A stretch of DNA of 64,000 nucleotides, from assembly GCA_002389045.1 (NCBI GenBank), contig DGNS01000011.1:1-64000 (forward strand), given 5' to 3'. The notes beneath the pieces are model-generated. The model was given only the letters and a program-made list of their open reading frames with translations. It was not told where the DNA came from and made no database searches. Shown piece by piece: positions 43,051-53,071 of the stretch (positions are counted from its first letter, which is position 1; the number at the start of each line of letters is the position of its first letter). Origin of the DNA: Thiotrichaceae bacterium UBA4486 (GTDB taxonomy: Bacteria > Pseudomonadota > Gammaproteobacteria > Eutrophobiales > Eutrophobiaceae). A program made the position numbers and the translations under genes.

Positions 43051-43803
43051 ATGACTGAAACCATTCGCTCACTCGGCCGCATGGGCATCTTTCTCGGGCA
43101 CAGCGTGGCCGCCATGCTCACGCCCCCGTGGCGGCCGCGGTCCCTGATCAAGCAGATACACTTCATCGGTGTGCGATCCCTCAGTGTCATCATCTTGTCG
43201 GGACTGTTCGTGGGCATGGTGGTGGCCCTGCTGTTCCAGGATACGCTGGTTCGTTTCGGCGCCACCAGCATGGCCGGATCCGCCGTGGGGTTAAGCCTGA
43301 TCTGGGAACTGGGTCCGGTATTGACGGCGTTGATGGTCATTGGCCGCGCCGGTTCGGCAATATGTGCGGAGATCAGCATCATGCGCACCGAACAGCAAAT
43401 CGACGCGCTTGAATGCATGGCCATCGATCCCATCCGTCATGTCATCGTACCGCGATTTACGGCCGCCATGATCTCCATCCCCTTGCTGACCGCGATTTTC
43501 ATTGTCATCGGCATTGTGGGCGGTTATTTCATCAGCGTTGTACTGTTCGGACTCAGCGAGGGCGCCTACTTCCAGGGTATGTCCGACACGGTACTGATGG
43601 GAGACCTGCGCATGTGCCTGGTCAAGACCCTGGTGTTCAGCCTGCTAATCATCTGGATTTCAACCGCCAAGGGGTTTTACCTGCACCTGGTCACGGGTGC
43701 TTACGGTTCCGAAGGCGTCAGCCGTGTGACCACAATGGCCGTGGTGCATTCATCCATTGCCGTGCTCTGTGCCGATTACCTGGTCAGCGCAATCATGCTC
43801 TAA
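43051..43803 (+). CDS. mlaE: Phospholipid-transport permease (MlaE-type)
   Basis: The 250-residue integral membrane protein has five to six helices and the MlaE features: SVIILSGLFVGMVVALLFQD, the cytoplasmic coupling segment GRAGSAICAEISIMRTEQQI and DALECMAIDPIRHVIVPR. It is the permease of the MlaFEDB complex. No MlaB (STAS-domain) gene is adjacent, which is unlike E. coli. Confidence 0.92.
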   Translation: MTETIRSLGRMGIFLGHSVAAMLTPPWRPRSLIKQIHFIGVRSLSVIILSGLFVGMVVALLFQDTLVRFGATSMAGSAVGLSLIWELGPVLTALMVIGRAGSAICAEISIMRTEQQIDALECMAIDPIRHVIVPRFTAAMISIPLLTAIFIVIGIVGGYFISVVLFGLSEGAYFQGMSDTVLMGDLRMCLVKTLVFSLLIIWISTAKGFYLHLVTGAYGSEGVSRVTTMAVVHSSIAVLCADYLVSAIML

Positions 43804-43855
43804 TCACCAGGGCCGCAGCCATCAATCAGAACAGAAACAATAAACAGGATTGAAT

Positions 43856-44305
43856 ATGAACACGAGGATCACAGAACTTTCAGTTGGATTATTCATGCTC
43901 GCCGGCCTCGCCGCCATCGCCTGGTTGGCCATCAGTCTCGGTGATGTGGACTTTCTGACGCAGGATGAATACCGGGTGCATGCGCGCTTTGTTTCCGCCT
44001 CCGGGCTCAAGGAAGGCGCTTTCGTGGAAGCCGCCGGCGTCCGTGTCGGCAAGGTCGAATCCATCGAGTTCGAACCGGAAACCTGGTTCGCGAATGTGAC
44101 GCTGTCGATAGATAATGCCGTTAAAATACCGGACGATGCCATTGCATCCATTCGCACGTCGGGGATCATTGGCGATAAATTCGTCAAAATCACCCCCGGC
44201 GGTTCGGAGATCATGCTGCCCGAAGGCGGAGAAATCCTGGAAACCGAGCCTTCGATCAACCTGGAAGAACTCATAAGCAAGTATATATTCGAGTCCAACG
44301 ATTGA
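43856..44305 (+). CDS. mlaD: MCE-domain protein (MlaD-type)
   Basis: The 149-residue protein has an N-terminal membrane helix (GLFMLAGLAAIAWLAI) and one MCE domain: RFVSASGLKEGAFVEAAGVRVG-type start, then IASIRTSGIIGDKFVKITPG. In MlaD this forms the periplasmic hexameric ring that contacts phospholipid. AGGATTGA precedes ATG 43856. It follows mlaE by 52 bases, and a DUF1134 gene comes 71 bases after. Confidence 0.9.
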   Translation: MNTRITELSVGLFMLAGLAAIAWLAISLGDVDFLTQDEYRVHARFVSASGLKEGAFVEAAGVRVGKVESIEFEPETWFANVTLSIDNAVKIPDDAIASIRTSGIIGDKFVKITPGGSEIMLPEGGEILETEPSINLEELISKYIFESND

Positions 44306-44376
44306 ACGGATCAGCCCCTTCCGTTCAATATGTCACATGAGTTTGACGACTGTCATATTCAGTCTGGAGAAAGTAC

Positions 44377-44943
44377 ATGAGCACAACGAAGTCAGGCGTG
44401 GCATACATCGCACTGGTATTGTTATTACTGTTACAACCATTCCTGCTTCGTGCCGAAGACAGTGAATACAGCCGGGACACGGTCATTGATGATGCCGCGG
44501 ACTTTTTTGGTGAAGGCGCCGAGGGTGTCGGTGAGGTTATTGAGAAAATTTTCGAGGATCTGGGTAAGCCCAATGCCGTCATCAAGGGTGAGGAAGCCAG
44601 TGGCGCGCTTGGGGTTGGCGCCCGTTACGGTAACGGCGTACTGCAAATTTACAATGGTGCCGGTCAGCGGGTGCACTGGACCGGGCCGTCCATCGGCTTT
44701 GACGCCGGCGCCAATGTATCGAAGGTTTATGTTCTGGTTTACAACCTGCCGAATGCTGATGCTCTCTTCCAGCGTTTCCCCGCGGTCGATGGCAGCCTCT
44801 ATATCATCGGCGGCATCAGCGCCAACTATCATCAATCCGGGGATATCATTCTCGCGCCCGTGCGCCTCGGCGCCGGGCTGCGTAGCGGCATCAATGTCGG
44901 CTATATGAAATACACGCGCGAGAAAACCTGGAATCCCTTCTGA
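44377..44943 (+). CDS. Exported DUF1134 protein
   Basis: The 188-residue product has a signal peptide (IALVLLLLLQPFLLRAED) and a DUF1134 domain with NAVIKGEEASGALGVGARYG, then VHWTGPSIGFDAGANVSKVYV. The family is Gly-rich and beta-rich; its function is unknown to me. Its place directly after mlaFED suggests a role in lipid or envelope homeostasis, but it is an inference from context. Confidence 0.75.
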   Translation: MSTTKSGVAYIALVLLLLLQPFLLRAEDSEYSRDTVIDDAADFFGEGAEGVGEVIEKIFEDLGKPNAVIKGEEASGALGVGARYGNGVLQIYNGAGQRVHWTGPSIGFDAGANVSKVYVLVYNLPNADALFQRFPAVDGSLYIIGGISANYHQSGDIILAPVRLGAGLRSGINVGYMKYTREKTWNPF

Positions 44944-45161
44944 AGTTTCCGGACTGACGTCAAACCAGTCACCTGCCTCTGGTCTGCAGCAGGTTCAGGA
45001 AACAGCTGTTCGGTGAAATACCTGTAGCCTGGAAATCCTCCTGCCTGTTTTACTTTCCTGAAAAACACTTCAAACTAGCAAATGCTGGTCGATTCAGCAC
45101 CGGCCCGATCACGGGCAACTGTTGCAACCGGATACCCGACTGAACCACAGGAGCCGCCGTC

Positions 45162-46652
45162 ATGTTTGAAGTTGCAGAAATGGGCCATCACCTCAGCAAA
45201 CGGGAATACAAGGCCAGGGTCCCCGCACTGCGTACCGAACTCCTGCGCCTGCAGGATGATCTCACCAGTCATGATTTCCCGGTACTGATCCTGGTCTCCG
45301 GTGTCGATGGCAGCGGCAAGGGCAATATCATCAACCTGCTGAATGAATGGATGGATCCGCGTTATATCCGCACCCATGCCTTTGCCGAACCCACGGATGA
45401 TGAAGCAAGCCGGCCGAATCACTGGCGCTACTGGATGGGACTGCCAGGCAATGGCGAGATCGGGATATTTTCAGGTTCGTGGTACAGCGATCCGATATCG
45501 AAATGGATGCAGAAGAATTCCAGCCACGACGAATTCGACCGTGAACTCATGCACATCAATGAACTCGAGCGTGAACTCACCGATGACGGCATGTTGATCA
45601 TCAAGCTCTGGATTCACATGAGCAAAAAGGACCAGGAAAAACGTTTTGCCGAACTCAGGAAGGACCCCGCAACCCGCTGGCAGGTGACCAAGCGTGACCT
45701 CAAGCATCTGAAACTCTACGATGAATTCATTGCCCTGGCCAACCGCGTGGTCCGCGAGACCAGCACCGGTCATGTGCCGTGGCTGGTCGTTGAAGGGACG
45801 GATCTCAGGTACAGCAGCCTGACTGTGGCCAATCATATCCTGACACGTACCCGAAACCATATTGCCCTGATCACCGCGGAGGCAAAAGTGGAAACCCCGC
45901 CGCGTATCGAGATTAAAAAGGACATTACCATCCTGCAAACGCTGAAAATGGATGACAAGACCCTGGGCAAGCGTGAATACAACGAATCACTGGCCAAACA
46001 CCAGGGCCGGCTGAACCTGCTGGCTCGAAAATACCGGGACAAGGGGATCTCGGCCATTCTGGTGTTCGAGGGCTGGGATGCGGCCGGCAAGGGTGGCGCC
46101 ATCCGCAGGATTACCCAGGCGCTCGACGCGCGCCAGTACCGGGTAATTCCCGTCGGCGCACCCAGCGATGAAGAAAAAGCCCATCACTACCTGTGGCGAT
46201 TCTGGCGCCACCTGCCCCGCGCCGGTAAATTCACGATTTATGACCGCAGCTGGTACGGACGTGTTCTCGTGGAACGTGTTGAGGCGCTTGCCGCATACAG
46301 GGAATGGTTCCGGGCGTATACGGAAATCAATGACTTCGAGTCAAAACTCAGCGAACACGGCATTGTCATTGTTAAATTCTGGCTGCATATCGACAGGGAT
46401 GAGCAGGAAAAACGCTTCCGGGAACGCGAAAAGATCAGCTATAAACGCTATAAAATCACCCGGGAGGATTATCGCAACCGGGAGAAATGGGAGCAGTACA
46501 AGATGGCGGTCAACGACATGGTGGCGCGCACCAGTACGGAATATGCTCCGTGGCACCTGGTGGAAGCCAATGACAAACGCTACGCCCGTATCAAGGTGCT
46601 GCAGACCTGTTGCAAGGCGCTGGAAAAGTACCTGAAATCGGCGCGTCAGTAA
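45162..46652 (+). CDS. pap: Polyphosphate:AMP phosphotransferase (tandem PPK2 domains)
   Basis: The 496-residue protein has two PPK2 domains. The first (about 10-250) carries SGVDGSGKGNIINLLNEWMD (Walker A near 46-54); the second (about 270-490) carries EGWDAAGKGGAIRRITQALD (near 303). Two-domain PPK2 enzymes of this length phosphorylate AMP to ADP using polyphosphate. RYWMGLPGNGEIGIFSGSWY and LWRFWRHLPRAGKFTIYDRSW are the matching lid/substrate segments of the two halves. It is a single plus-strand gene, convergent with mlaC. Confidence 0.9.
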   Translation: MFEVAEMGHHLSKREYKARVPALRTELLRLQDDLTSHDFPVLILVSGVDGSGKGNIINLLNEWMDPRYIRTHAFAEPTDDEASRPNHWRYWMGLPGNGEIGIFSGSWYSDPISKWMQKNSSHDEFDRELMHINELERELTDDGMLIIKLWIHMSKKDQEKRFAELRKDPATRWQVTKRDLKHLKLYDEFIALANRVVRETSTGHVPWLVVEGTDLRYSSLTVANHILTRTRNHIALITAEAKVETPPRIEIKKDITILQTLKMDDKTLGKREYNESLAKHQGRLNLLARKYRDKGISAILVFEGWDAAGKGGAIRRITQALDARQYRVIPVGAPSDEEKAHHYLWRFWRHLPRAGKFTIYDRSWYGRVLVERVEALAAYREWFRAYTEINDFESKLSEHGIVIVKFWLHIDRDEQEKRFREREKISYKRYKITREDYRNREKWEQYKMAVNDMVARTSTEYAPWHLVEANDKRYARIKVLQTCCKALEKYLKSARQ

Positions 46653-46749
46653 CCCGGAACCGGATGTGCTGACACATAAAAATCCGATTGGGTCAGAAAT
46701 CCAATAAACAGATCAGTTTCAGTTTATTAGATGAAAATGACACTGCGTT

Positions 46750-47364
46750 TCAGCCGGGGGAATCGCCTGCAGCCTGCTTCTCCTTGTACTTCTGCACCCG
46801 CCGGCTGATGTCGTTGAGCAATCCGTCCATGCCCTCGTTTTTAAGTATGGTGGCAAAGGTGTTGCGGTAATTGTTCACCAGGCTGACGCCCTCAATAACT
46901 ACATCGTAGGAATACCATTCGCCGTCATTGTCCTTGACCCGGAAGTCTATGGGGATCTCGGTGTTCTCGGTCACAATCATCATTTTTACCAGAGCGCGCT
47001 TGCCGTAGATTTTCTCGTCAACGAAGCGGATTTCCTGGTTGTCATAGGCCTCGATCTTGTCCCGGTAAGTCTCCTCGATGTACTGGGAAAAGTATTCAAC
47101 AAATTTCTCGCGTTCCTCCGGGGTGGCGCGTTTCCAGTTGGTAGCAAGGATGCTTTGCGACATGCTCCTGAAATCGAATCGTTCATTGATAATGACACCG
47201 ATCTTTTCCCACTTCTGATCACGATCCAGAGTGGTGTCCTTGAGAATTTTCAAGACCCTTTCCACCGAGTCCCTGACCTGCCCCGTTGGCGTTGAGAAGG
47301 TGTCGGCGGTAAGATTTGCAATCAGCAGAAAACTGCATATAAAAACGGCAATACGACCCAACAT
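46750..47364 (-). CDS. mlaC: Periplasmic phospholipid-binding protein (MlaC-type)
   Basis: The 204-residue protein has a signal peptide (IAVFICSFLLIANLTADT) and an MlaC/Tol-Pal-like substrate-binding fold: FDFRSMSQSILATNWKRATP is the family's signature segment and WYSYDVVIEGVSLVNNYRNT is conserved near the end. MlaC shuttles phospholipid between MlaFED and the outer-membrane complex. It is separated from mlaFED by pap and lies on the opposite strand, an unusual layout. Confidence 0.9.
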   Translation of the reverse strand: MLGRIAVFICSFLLIANLTADTFSTPTGQVRDSVERVLKILKDTTLDRDQKWEKIGVIINERFDFRSMSQSILATNWKRATPEEREKFVEYFSQYIEETYRDKIEAYDNQEIRFVDEKIYGKRALVKMMIVTENTEIPIDFRVKDNDGEWYSYDVVIEGVSLVNNYRNTFATILKNEGMDGLLNDISRRVQKYKEKQAAGDSPG

Positions 47365-47535
47365 AATTTCATTTCACCTGAACATTAAAAATCGAATATT
47401 CACATGCCCATCATACCTGTTTTGAATCCTCTCGCCAGTTTCACGGGCAAATTAATCCGGTCTCGGGGCACCCCGTGACCGTGACTTTCCACATCCGGAC
47501 GGTTCCCGGCAGAATACATACAAGCGCCTGCTGAC

Positions 47536-48246
47536 ATGGCTACAGTCAGAAAACAGCTATACCGTACCATCCTGGCCGTCTCCGTAGCGGCCGCCATCAC
47601 CGGCTTCCTTGTCCTTGACCTCGACAGATACCTCAGCCTGGACTTTCTCCAGCAACAACAAGGGCTGATATCGGGTTATCACGCTGCTCATCCGCTGTTG
47701 TTTCCATGCCTGTATTTCCTGGCTTACCTGCTGATGGCGGCATTATCCATTCCCGGGGCAACCATCCTCAGCATTGGTGCCGGCGCGCTGTTCGGCCTTG
47801 TCGCCGGCACGGTCCTGGTTTCATTCGCCTCTACACTGGGTGCCTGTGCAGCGTTTCTGATCTCACGCTACCTGCTCAAGGGCTTCTTGCATGATCGCCA
47901 CCGTCAACGCCTCCGGATTATAGACCGTGGCATAGAACGCGACGGCGGTTATTATCTGTTCACCTTGCGGATGGTACCTGTTTTCCCCTTTGTCATAATC
48001 AACCTGCTTATGGGCATTACTCCCATACGCCTGCGCACCTTCTACTGGGTTACCCAACTGGGTATGTTGCCGATTACAGCGGTTTACGTGAATGCCGGCA
48101 AACAATTGGGAGAACTGGATTCACCGGGAAGTATCCTTTCAGTCGATCTCGTTTTCGCCTTTGTACTGCTCGGGCTGTTACCGCTCCTGACCCGATTAAC
48201 GCTTGAACGGCTGCAACGCCGGAGAATCTCCGGGACCCGAACATGA
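47536..48246 (+). CDS. TVP38/TMEM64-family membrane protein
   Basis: The 236-residue protein has about six hydrophobic helices and the DedA/VTT-like signature in LSIPGATILSIGAGALFGLV and FTLRMVPVFPFVIINLLMGI. The R-x-x-P-x-x-P-F motif is a hallmark of VTT-domain lipid scramblases. Bacterial members are thought to take part in lipid transfer or redox-linked envelope processes. It is divergent from mlaC and lies 362 bases upstream of gor. Confidence 0.82.
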   Translation: MATVRKQLYRTILAVSVAAAITGFLVLDLDRYLSLDFLQQQQGLISGYHAAHPLLFPCLYFLAYLLMAALSIPGATILSIGAGALFGLVAGTVLVSFASTLGACAAFLISRYLLKGFLHDRHRQRLRIIDRGIERDGGYYLFTLRMVPVFPFVIINLLMGITPIRLRTFYWVTQLGMLPITAVYVNAGKQLGELDSPGSILSVDLVFAFVLLGLLPLLTRLTLERLQRRRISGTRT

Positions 48247-48608
48247 CCCGCAAGGGTAATATCTCACCGATTACCCCGGGTGTGAATATATACCCCGCCT
48301 ATCAGGTGTATTGATCAAATCAATTATCCGGCCTCACACAAGGTCTGGTAGATTGTTGGTAATCGCAAACGTGCGGCGAAGAGTCGATCAAGTGCGGGAA
48401 GACCGGCTCCGCGAAGGCTTCAAGGTTGAAATCCCGGCGACTGTACAGGCGTGAAGCAAGGTAATGCCGGTCCGCTCATGCAACAGTTGAGCAGGCCTGA
48501 TATGCTGTGCAGGCGGCACGCATGTCGCCGGAGACCGGAGGCAACATCATGCCCGGGGATACCTGCTTGCATTGTTAAAATTATCACAACAGGGCGAGAA
48601 TCTGATTT
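48247..48608. other. 362-base intergenic region upstream of gor
   Basis: No protein-like frame was seen. A run of short complementary segments exists (for example around 48400-48470), but I could not assign an RNA class. The gor promoter is expected at its right end; TTGCAT occurs at about 48568, without a convincing -10. Confidence 0.35.
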
Positions 48609-49967
48609 ATGGCTGATTTTGATTACGATCTTTTTGTCATCGGCGCCGGCTCGGGTGGTGTCCGTGCCGCTCGTATGTCTTCAGGCTTCGGCGCCCGCGT
48701 CGCTATTGCCGAGGACCGCTACCTGGGCGGCACCTGCGTCAACGTCGGCTGCGTCCCCAAGAAGCTGTTCGTCTATGCCTCGCACTTTGCCGAGGATTTT
48801 GCCACGGCGCGAAGCTTCGGCTGGTCCTTCGGTGAACCGAATTTTGACTGGAACACCCTGCTTGAAAACAAGAACCGCGAAATTGAACGTCTGAACGGGG
48901 TCTACCGGAAAATCCTGGAAAATAACGGCGTCGAGCTGATCAATGGCCGGGCCACGCTGATCAATGCCAATAGTGTAAATATCAACGGCCACACATACAC
49001 GGCGGAACGTATCCTGGTTGCGACGGGTGGCTGGCCGGACATACCGGATATCCCCGGCAAGGAACACGTGATCAGTTCCAACGAGGCTTTCTTTCTCGAC
49101 AAGCTTCCCGAACGCATTGCCATCGTCGGTGGCGGCTACATCGCAGTGGAATTTGCCGGCATCTTTCACGGCATGGGTGTGGACACAACCCTGGTCTACC
49201 GGGGACCGCTGTTCCTGCGCGGTTTCGATGTGGATATACGGGAAAAACTTGCCGATGAAATGCGCAACAAGGGCATTCATCTGCTGTTCGACAACAACAT
49301 CACCGACATCGAAAAAAAGGACGGAGTATTACACGCCGCTTTTACCGATGACGAAAACCGGGAATTCGATGCCATCATGTATGCCACCGGCAGAAAACCC
49401 AATAGCAAGGAACTGGGCCTGGAACAGCTGGGCGTACAACTGAATGACAACGGCGCCATTGTCGTCAACGGGCAATACCAGAGCAGCGTTCCCTCCATTT
49501 ACGCCATCGGTGATGTCACCGACCGCATCAACCTGACGCCCGTTGCCCTGGCTGAAGGTATGTTTCTGGCCCGGCAACTCTACGGTGATGGCGCAAACCC
49601 GGTCGATTACGACACCGTGGCCACTGCAGTGTTCAGCCAGCCGGCTATCGGCACCGTGGGGCTGACCGAGGATGAAGCGCGGGCAAGGTATGCCAATGTC
49701 GCCGTGTTCATGTCCAGTTTCAAGCCGATGAAACTGTCATTCTCAGATGATCCGGAAAAAACCCTGATGAAAATCATTGTTGACCGCGACAGTGACCGGG
49801 TACTGGGTGTGCACATGCTCGGCCCTGAAGCCGGTGAAATCATCCAGGGTATCGCCATCGCCCTGCGTGCCGGCGCCACCAAATCCGTGTTTGACAGCAC
49901 CATCGGCATACATCCGACGGCCGCCGAGGAACTGGTTACCATGAGAGAACCGGTCGCCGACGACTGA
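48609..49967 (+). CDS. gor: Glutathione-disulfide reductase
   Basis: The 452-residue flavoenzyme reduces oxidised glutathione with NADPH. FAD-binding [17 protein letters not shown], the redox disulfide in [13 protein letters not shown] (Cys near 43 and 48), the second dinucleotide loop [19 protein letters not shown] and the C-terminal [11 protein letters not shown] catalytic segment (His) are all present. NADPH-binding arginines of classic Gor (usually Y-R-G-x-x-x-L-R) are kept: [12 protein letters not shown]. The two-component system starts 48 bases after its stop. Confidence 0.92.
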   Translation: MADFDYDLFVIGAGSGGVRAARMSSGFGARVAIAEDRYLGGTCVNVGCVPKKLFVYASHFAEDFATARSFGWSFGEPNFDWNTLLENKNREIERLNGVYRKILENNGVELINGRATLINANSVNINGHTYTAERILVATGGWPDIPDIPGKEHVISSNEAFFLDKLPERIAIVGGGYIAVEFAGIFHGMGVDTTLVYRGPLFLRGFDVDIREKLADEMRNKGIHLLFDNNITDIEKKDGVLHAAFTDDENREFDAIMYATGRKPNSKELGLEQLGVQLNDNGAIVVNGQYQSSVPSIYAIGDVTDRINLTPVALAEGMFLARQLYGDGANPVDYDTVATAVFSQPAIGTVGLTEDEARARYANVAVFMSSFKPMKLSFSDDPEKTLMKIIVDRDSDRVLGVHMLGPEAGEIIQGIAIALRAGATKSVFDSTIGIHPTAAEELVTMREPVADD

Positions 49968-50015
49968 GCCGCCAATTTCACACCATCATCACGGCCCAAT
50001 TGCTACTATAAACGC

Positions 50016-50714
50016 ATGGACAAAGGAACACAGGGTCGACTGCTGGTGATTGAAGACAACCGGGACATCGCCGACATGGTTTGCGACTACCTGGAACAGC
50101 TCGATTATACGATCGATTATGCAGCGGACGGCATTTCCGGGCTGCACCTTGCCGTTACCCACAACCACGATCTGATCGTTCTTGATCTGATGTTGCCGGG
50201 ACTGGATGGGTTGGAGCTTCTGCGTCAGTTTCGTACCCGCGCCCGCGACGATACTCCGATCCTCATACTTTCCGCACGGGATACACTGAACGACAAGATT
50301 GCCGGACTGGATGCCGGTGCCGATGATTACCTGTTGAAACCCTTCGAGATCCAGGAACTGGAAGCACGCATACGCGCACTGATACGCCGCAATCGTGGCC
50401 AGGTCAGTCCGCGCATGATGACAGTAGGCGATTTGAGTTTTGATACCGGCACGCTGGAAGTATCACGCAACGGCCAGAAGCTGAAACTCACACCGATAGG
50501 CATCAAGATTCTACATATATTGATGCAGGCATCACCACGCGTCGTCCAGCGCCGCGAAATAGAGGAACAGATCTGGGGAGACCTGTTACCGGACAGTGAC
50601 ACCCTGCGCAGCCATATGTACAACCTCAGGAAAGAAATCGATAAGCCGTTTGATAAACAGCTGATGCACACCATCCAGAACGCGGGCTACAAGATTGCCG
50701 ATATTGACCAGTAG
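50016..50714 (+). CDS. OmpR-family response regulator
   Basis: The 232-residue regulator has a receiver domain (acidic VIEDNRD, phosphoacceptor Asp57 in IVLDLMLPG, Lys in DDYLLKPFE) and a winged-helix DNA-binding domain (about 135-230: KLTPIGIKILHILMQASPRV, then SDTLRSHMYNLRKEIDKPF). No clear ribosome binding site precedes the ATG. Its 3' end overlaps the kinase start by 20 bases, so the two are coupled. Probable target: the fatty-acid operon downstream. Confidence 0.9.
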   Translation: MDKGTQGRLLVIEDNRDIADMVCDYLEQLDYTIDYAADGISGLHLAVTHNHDLIVLDLMLPGLDGLELLRQFRTRARDDTPILILSARDTLNDKIAGLDAGADDYLLKPFEIQELEARIRALIRRNRGQVSPRMMTVGDLSFDTGTLEVSRNGQKLKLTPIGIKILHILMQASPRVVQRREIEEQIWGDLLPDSDTLRSHMYNLRKEIDKPFDKQLMHTIQNAGYKIADIDQ

Positions 50715-52008
50715 CGCAGCCGGTCTCAGGAAAAAATTCTGGCGGGCCTTCGTACTGCAAATTGCCCTGATCAGCGTCACGGTTATCCTGGGTATTTATG
50801 CAACACGCTACGTACTTGGCGACATTCTTCTTGAACGGGCACTCCAGGACGAAGCTGAATTTTTCTGGCAGCACTACCGTGAAGACCCTGATTTTCCCGG
50901 ACCTGACACCCGTAATCTCACCGGTTACCTGGGTGACCGGGACAGCATACCCGACATAATGCAGGACCTTGGTCCCGGATTTCACCACATCTCCAGACCT
51001 GGCAGTGAACTTTATATAATCTACGTATCCGAGCATGGCAACGAGCGCCTGTATCTCGAATTTGACGGTGAAAACGTCGGCAAGCTGGCACTGATCTTCG
51101 GGGTCGTACCGCTGTCGCTGCTGTTAATTGTCATCTATCTGAGCAGCTGGTTGCTCTATAAATCCTCGCAAAGAGCCATCTCGCCGGTTATCCGGCTGGC
51201 GCAGAATGTCACGCGTTTTGACCCCAAAAAAGGCGATGACTATTCATTCAGCCATGATCTCGGGATCAGTGACCTCGACCAGGAGGTACTGGTACTTTCC
51301 AACGCACTGGATGAGTTACTGTCGAGGATTAACCGTTTCGTGGAACGCGAACGAAACTTTACCCGTGACGCCAGTCATGAATTGAGAAGCCCCGTCACTG
51401 TAATCAAGATTGCAGCCGACCTGATCGAGATGGACGAATCCCTGTCAGCAAGCACGCGCCAGTACCTCGACCGTATCAAGCGATCTGCACGTGATATGGA
51501 AGGCCTGATCGAGGCCCTGTTATTGCTGGCACGGGAATCGGATGACAAACTTGAAACCACTCCCGTGTGCCTCAATGACCTGGTTGACGAGGAGATTGAA
51601 CGTGCCAGGATTCTCTTTGGTGACAAGGACATCAGTTTCAGGAAGCATGAACACACCCGCCTGATTATCAATGCACCGGATCGTGTGCTCCAGGTCATGA
51701 TCGGCAATCTGCTGAGGAATGCCTGTTGTTATACGGATTCGGGAGTCATTACCATCACTATTGGAGGTTCAAGTATTGAAATCGAGGATACCGGCGAGGG
51801 AATTCATGAAGAGCATGTCAGGGAAGTATTCAAAGCCTTTAATCGCGGCGGCAGTAACAAGCGTGGCGGTCACGGGGTCGGACTCACCATCGTGAAAATG
51901 CTTTCGCAGCGGTTTAACTGGCCTGTACACATCGACAGCACACCGGGTGTAGGCACCCGTGTCAAGGTCAGTTTTCCCGGTTCCAGGAATTCCCCGCTGA
52001 ACCGGTAA
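50695..52008 (+). CDS. Sensor histidine kinase
   Basis: The 437-residue kinase has membrane helices at about 16-40 and 131-154 enclosing a 90-residue periplasmic sensor, a HAMP-like linker, an H-box with His228 (DASHELRSPVTVIK), and N, G1 and G2 boxes of the ATPase domain (NLLRNACCYTDSG, EIEDTGEGIHEEH, GGHGVGLTIVKM). It starts at TTG 50695 or 50704 within the response-regulator gene. The desaturase gene follows 103 bases after its stop. Confidence 0.88.
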   Translation: MPILTSSAAGLRKKFWRAFVLQIALISVTVILGIYATRYVLGDILLERALQDEAEFFWQHYREDPDFPGPDTRNLTGYLGDRDSIPDIMQDLGPGFHHISRPGSELYIIYVSEHGNERLYLEFDGENVGKLALIFGVVPLSLLLIVIYLSSWLLYKSSQRAISPVIRLAQNVTRFDPKKGDDYSFSHDLGISDLDQEVLVLSNALDELLSRINRFVERERNFTRDASHELRSPVTVIKIAADLIEMDESLSASTRQYLDRIKRSARDMEGLIEALLLLARESDDKLETTPVCLNDLVDEEIERARILFGDKDISFRKHEHTRLIINAPDRVLQVMIGNLLRNACCYTDSGVITITIGGSSIEIEDTGEGIHEEHVREVFKAFNRGGSNKRGGHGVGLTIVKMLSQRFNWPVHIDSTPGVGTRVKVSFPGSRNSPLNR

Positions 52009-52111
52009 ATACCCGGGTTCTGCCGATTGCAGTAACAATCGAACTCTCTTCACATGGAATTCACGCGGCATAAACGCCGGCTTCACATGTCCAGTGATAG
52101 ATTCTCCAGCC

Positions 52112-53071
52112 ATGAATAACACTGAACATGAAACCACACGCCGGACAGAGCACCTCAGCAGCCGATTTCTGCGCTGGTTAATCAACGATCCATCCTTCCC
52201 TGACAATCTCACCGAAACCGGGAAGCAGGAAGTCGATCGCCTGCGCCTGACCATGTACCTGGTCTTTCACGGCCTGTGCCTGACGGTGCTGCTGGTTCCG
52301 TTCAGCTGGACCGCGGTCGGACTGTGCCTGTTTTTCTACCTCACAAGAATGTTTTTCATTACTGCTTTTTATCATCGCTATTTCTCACACAAATCCTTTG
52401 ATGCCGGCCGTATCGTAACCTTTTGCATGGCTGTGCTTGGCTGCACAACCGGGCAACGCGGGCCATTATGGTGGGCCAGCCACCATCGGCAACATCATCT
52501 TACTTCCGACACCGGGGATGATCCGCATTCACCCGGGACGGGTTTTCTTAACAGTCACATGCTCTGGTTTTTACGTAAGGGAAATTTCGGCACCATGCAG
52601 AGCCGGGTGCGCGACTGGATGAAATTTCCCGAATTACGATGGCTGGAGCGATTCGACTGGGTGCCATTCCTGCTCTTCGGTGCCGGATGCCTTGCCTTCG
52701 GCAATTACCTGGAGACCTCCCGACCGGAACTGCAGGTTACCGGCATGTCTTTGCTGGTCTGGGGATTCCTGATATCGACAGTCCTGCTCTGGCACGGCAC
52801 CTATACGATCAATTCGTTTGCGCATCAATTTGGCAGCCGGCGTTTTGCAACGGTTGATGACAGTCGCAACAATTTTTTACTGGCTCTTCTGACTCTCGGA
52901 GAGGGCTGGCATAACAATCACCATCGTTATCCGAATTCCACCCGGCAGGGATTTTACTGGTGGGAAATAGACATCAGTTATTACGTGATTCGCCTGCTTT
53001 CCATGTTCGGCATTGTTGACAATCTCAAGCCGGTACCTGCGTCAGTTTACCGGGAGGGTATGGGGAAATGA
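52112..53071 (+). CDS. Acyl-CoA-type delta-9 fatty acid desaturase
   Basis: The 319-residue membrane desaturase has the three histidine boxes of the stearoyl-CoA desaturase class: HRYFSH (88-93), HHRQHH (124-129) and HNNHH (about 270). About four membrane helices are present. It introduces a cis double bond into acyl chains, giving the unsaturated substrate for the cyclopropane-type enzymes later in the operon. The stop overlaps the next gene by four bases (ATGA). A GTG at 52094 is an alternative start. Confidence 0.88.
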   Translation: MNNTEHETTRRTEHLSSRFLRWLINDPSFPDNLTETGKQEVDRLRLTMYLVFHGLCLTVLLVPFSWTAVGLCLFFYLTRMFFITAFYHRYFSHKSFDAGRIVTFCMAVLGCTTGQRGPLWWASHHRQHHLTSDTGDDPHSPGTGFLNSHMLWFLRKGNFGTMQSRVRDWMKFPELRWLERFDWVPFLLFGAGCLAFGNYLETSRPELQVTGMSLLVWGFLISTVLLWHGTYTINSFAHQFGSRRFATVDDSRNNFLLALLTLGEGWHNNHHRYPNSTRQGFYWWEIDISYYVIRLLSMFGIVDNLKPVPASVYREGMGK

